Source: an uncultured Colwellia sp. (GTDB lineage: Bacteria; Pseudomonadota; Gammaproteobacteria; Enterobacterales; Alteromonadaceae). From it: a stretch of DNA of 14,695 nucleotides. Position 1 is the stretch's first letter. Each line of letters opens with the position of its first letter. The DNA is taken from contig CAJWBY010000124.1 in the NCBI GenBank assembly GCA_913020705.1, positions 1-14,695 on the forward strand. The letters run 5' to 3'. The position numbers were made by a program, and so were the translations under genes. A model generated the notes under the pieces. The model did not search any database. It saw only the letters and a list, made by a program, of their open reading frames with translations, and was not told the DNA's origin. Shown here one piece after another: positions 12,998 through 14,695 of this stretch.

Positions 12998-14695
12998 AAC
13001 TAATTTTCTTTATCATTCTGTTACTTTCAATTTTTAGTAAAACTGCTTTTTCAAAAGGTTTTCAACAAAGCCAATTGGGCACTATGCCTGGAGCGGTTCC
13101 TGCTAATATGCAAAAACAGGCTGCAATTCTGAGCAGCCAAACTCAAGATGGTTCTTCTACAATGTCTTCTCTTGGGCAATACAATAATGAAAATAGAAAT
13201 AATCTTTTATTACCTGGTGAAGTCGATGTAAGAAAATTACTTCCATCTTCAGGAGAAGATCATCCACCACCGTATGGTGCAAACTTATTTGCTGGTGGAT
13301 ATGAAACGGAACGTGTTGATGGTCTTAACGATAATTATCTTATTGCTGCAGGCGATAAAATTAATGTATGGATGTGGGGAGCGGTAAATTATTCCAGCGT
13401 GGTTACCGTAGATAATCAGGGCAATATATTTATTCCAGAAATAGGCCCAATACATGTTCAAGATTTACAGGCAAGTGCAGTAAACGCATACGTAACCTCT
13501 AAAATAAAAAAAATATATATAAACAACGTCAATGTTTACGTAAATTTATTAACATCTACACCAGTTAGTGTGTTTTTGTCTGGACCTATCATCAGGCCTG
13601 GTCAATATGCGGGTATGGCTTCAGACAGTGTTTTATATTATTTGAATAGAGCTGGCGGTATTGATTCCGAGCGAGGAAGTTATCGAGAAATTCAGGTACT
13701 TAGAAACAATAAAGTCATCGAAAAAATAGATCTCTATGATTTTATTCAAACAGGCACTATGCCTAAAGTTAACTTTAAAGACGGTGATGTAATTCTTGTA
13801 ACACCACAAAAAGCAGCTATTACCGTTTCAGGCGGTGTTAGAAACCCTTTTCGTTTTGAATTGAAAAATGGCAATGTTGACGGACACCAATTGGTGAAAT
13901 TTTCGCGACCATTGGCAAAAATAAGCCATGTAGGCATTATTGGTAATCGTGTTGAAGGCCCTTTGTCTAAATATATGCCGTATGAAAGTTTTTTGAAATT
14001 TGAACTGGCAGACGGCGATAAAATATTTTTTAATGACGACCTGCACGCACAAATAATCGATGTACAAATTGCGGGTAGCTATTTGGGGCCTTCCTATTTC
14101 ACTGTTGAAAACACCACGCGTTTACACGACTTATTGCAGCATATCCCCGTAGAACCTAAATTAGCTGATTTTGGCAATATTTACATATTACGTAAAAGCG
14201 CAGCTTTAAAACAAAAACAGATGATTGATGAGTCGTTAAATAGATTAGAGAGAAGTGTTCTAACTGCACCTGTAAACTCTTCAGGAGAAGGAAGTATAAG
14301 GGTTCAAGAAGCGTCGCTTATTATGCAGTTTGTCGCGAAGGCTAAGCTAATTCAACCTTTGGGTAAAGTAATTGTCTCTGAAAACGCTCATGTTGCGAAC
14401 ATATTATTAGAGCAAGGCGACCAAATTGTGATACCTAATATCACCGACTTAATTCAAGTTTCAGGTGAAGTGTTAATGCCACAAGGGTTGGTATATAACG
14501 AGAATGCCAAGCTTGACGACTACATTGCATGGGCAGGAGGTTTTACTGAGCGAGCAGAAGACGAGCGAATAGCGCTAGTAAAAGCTAATGGCTTTATTAC
14601 TTTTGAGCAAGGAGCAAAAGTTGAAAAGGGCGATCAGGTATTAGTGTTACCAAAAGTAGATGTTAAAATTATGCAGTCGGTTAAAGACATAACTC
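12994..14695 (+). CDS. kpsD: KpsD-like capsule polysaccharide export protein, 3' end missing
   Basis: Outer-membrane polysaccharide export (OPX) protein that completes the trans-envelope path for capsule made by an ABC-transporter system. The frame is open from the ATG at 12994 to the window end (567 codons); E. coli KpsD has 558 residues, so probably only a short C-terminal piece is lost. A signal peptide covers about residues 1-21 (KTAFS) with no lipobox, as in KpsD and unlike Wza. The poly_export domain starts near residue 114 (NYLIAAGDKINVWMWG, then GNIFIPEIGPIHV) and SLBB-type repeats follow from 190 (PVSVFLSGPIIRPGQY, YYLNRAGGIDSERGSY). Close resemblance to KpsD continues through NVNVY, LYDF and the late VSGEVLMPQGL and YIAWAGGFTE stretches. 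The 4-nt ATGA overlap couples it to the upstream lipoprotein. kpsE, kpsM, kpsT, kpsC or kpsS homologues would be expected downstream, outside the window. Confidence 0.9.
   Translation, partial: MKLIFFIILLLSIFSKTAFSKGFQQSQLGTMPGAVPANMQKQAAILSSQTQDGSSTMSSLGQYNNENRNNLLLPGEVDVRKLLPSSGEDHPPPYGANLFAGGYETERVDGLNDNYLIAAGDKINVWMWGAVNYSSVVTVDNQGNIFIPEIGPIHVQDLQASAVNAYVTSKIKKIYINNVNVYVNLLTSTPVSVFLSGPIIRPGQYAGMASDSVLYYLNRAGGIDSERGSYREIQVLRNNKVIEKIDLYDFIQTGTMPKVNFKDGDVILVTPQKAAITVSGGVRNPFRFELKNGNVDGHQLVKFSRPLAKISHVGIIGNRVEGPLSKYMPYESFLKFELADGDKIFFNDDLHAQIIDVQIAGSYLGPSYFTVENTTRLHDLLQHIPVEPKLADFGNIYILRKSAALKQKQMIDESLNRLERSVLTAPVNSSGEGSIRVQEASLIMQFVAKAKLIQPLGKVIVSENAHVANILLEQGDQIVIPNITDLIQVSGEVLMPQGLVYNENAKLDDYIAWAGGFTERAEDERIALVKANGFITFEQGAKVEKGDQVLVLPKVDVKIMQSVKDIT

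Noticed and set aside
13746..14067. Two overlapping minus-strand open frames
   Set aside because: Both are antisense shadows of the kpsD-like gene, show no domain pattern and overlap each other.
1..14695. CRISPR arrays, tRNA/rRNA genes, insertion sequences, integrases
   Set aside because: I saw no spaced repeats, no tRNA-like cloverleaf, no transposase or integrase frames; gene content looks like ordinary chromosome.

Overview
The window looks like chromosome from an AT-rich marine gammaproteobacterium of the Alteromonadales, most like Colwellia or Thalassotalea. This is inferred from gene content (ccoG-srkA-dsbA order, a thiamine locus with a TonB receptor plus PnuT, a KpsD-type capsule exporter) and from low-GC codon use. 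No ribosomal marker is present, so the placement is tentative.

Left block, nt 1-2985, plus strand: the 3' part of ccoG (cbb3 oxidase assembly), then srkA (stress-response kinase) overlapping by one base, then dsbA (periplasmic disulfide oxidase). A perfect 28-nt palindrome at 3003-3030 ends this block. It also closes the opposing minus-strand block and contains the stop codon of that block's last gene.

Minus-strand block, nt 6497 down to 3013: three genes probably co-transcribed. They are an SSB-like protein with two OB folds and no acidic SSB tail; a 703-aa membrane protein with a periplasmic sugar-dehydrogenase-like beta-propeller, one membrane span and a cytoplasmic part ending in a SHOCT domain; and a VTT/TVP38-family membrane protein. 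I do not recognise this set as a known system.

Thiamine block, nt 6621-10957, plus strand: a TPP riboswitch precedes a TonB-dependent receptor, a small thiamine-binding YkoF/MTH1187-like protein, a PnuT-type inner-membrane transporter and an APH-fold kinase likely to phosphorylate thiamine. Together they form a plausible salvage route: outer-membrane capture, carrier-mediated diffusion across the inner membrane, and trapping by phosphorylation. The leader has a hairpin that would cover the receptor's ribosome binding site, and a 15-bp hairpin separates the receptor from the downstream genes.

Right block, nt 11281-14695, plus strand: a monocistronic acidic lipoprotein with a Gly/Thr-repeat C-terminus and a strong terminator, then a small lipoprotein overlapping (ATGA) a KpsD-like capsule export protein that runs off the window end. 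This is probably the start of an ABC-transporter-dependent (group 2/3 type) capsule locus.
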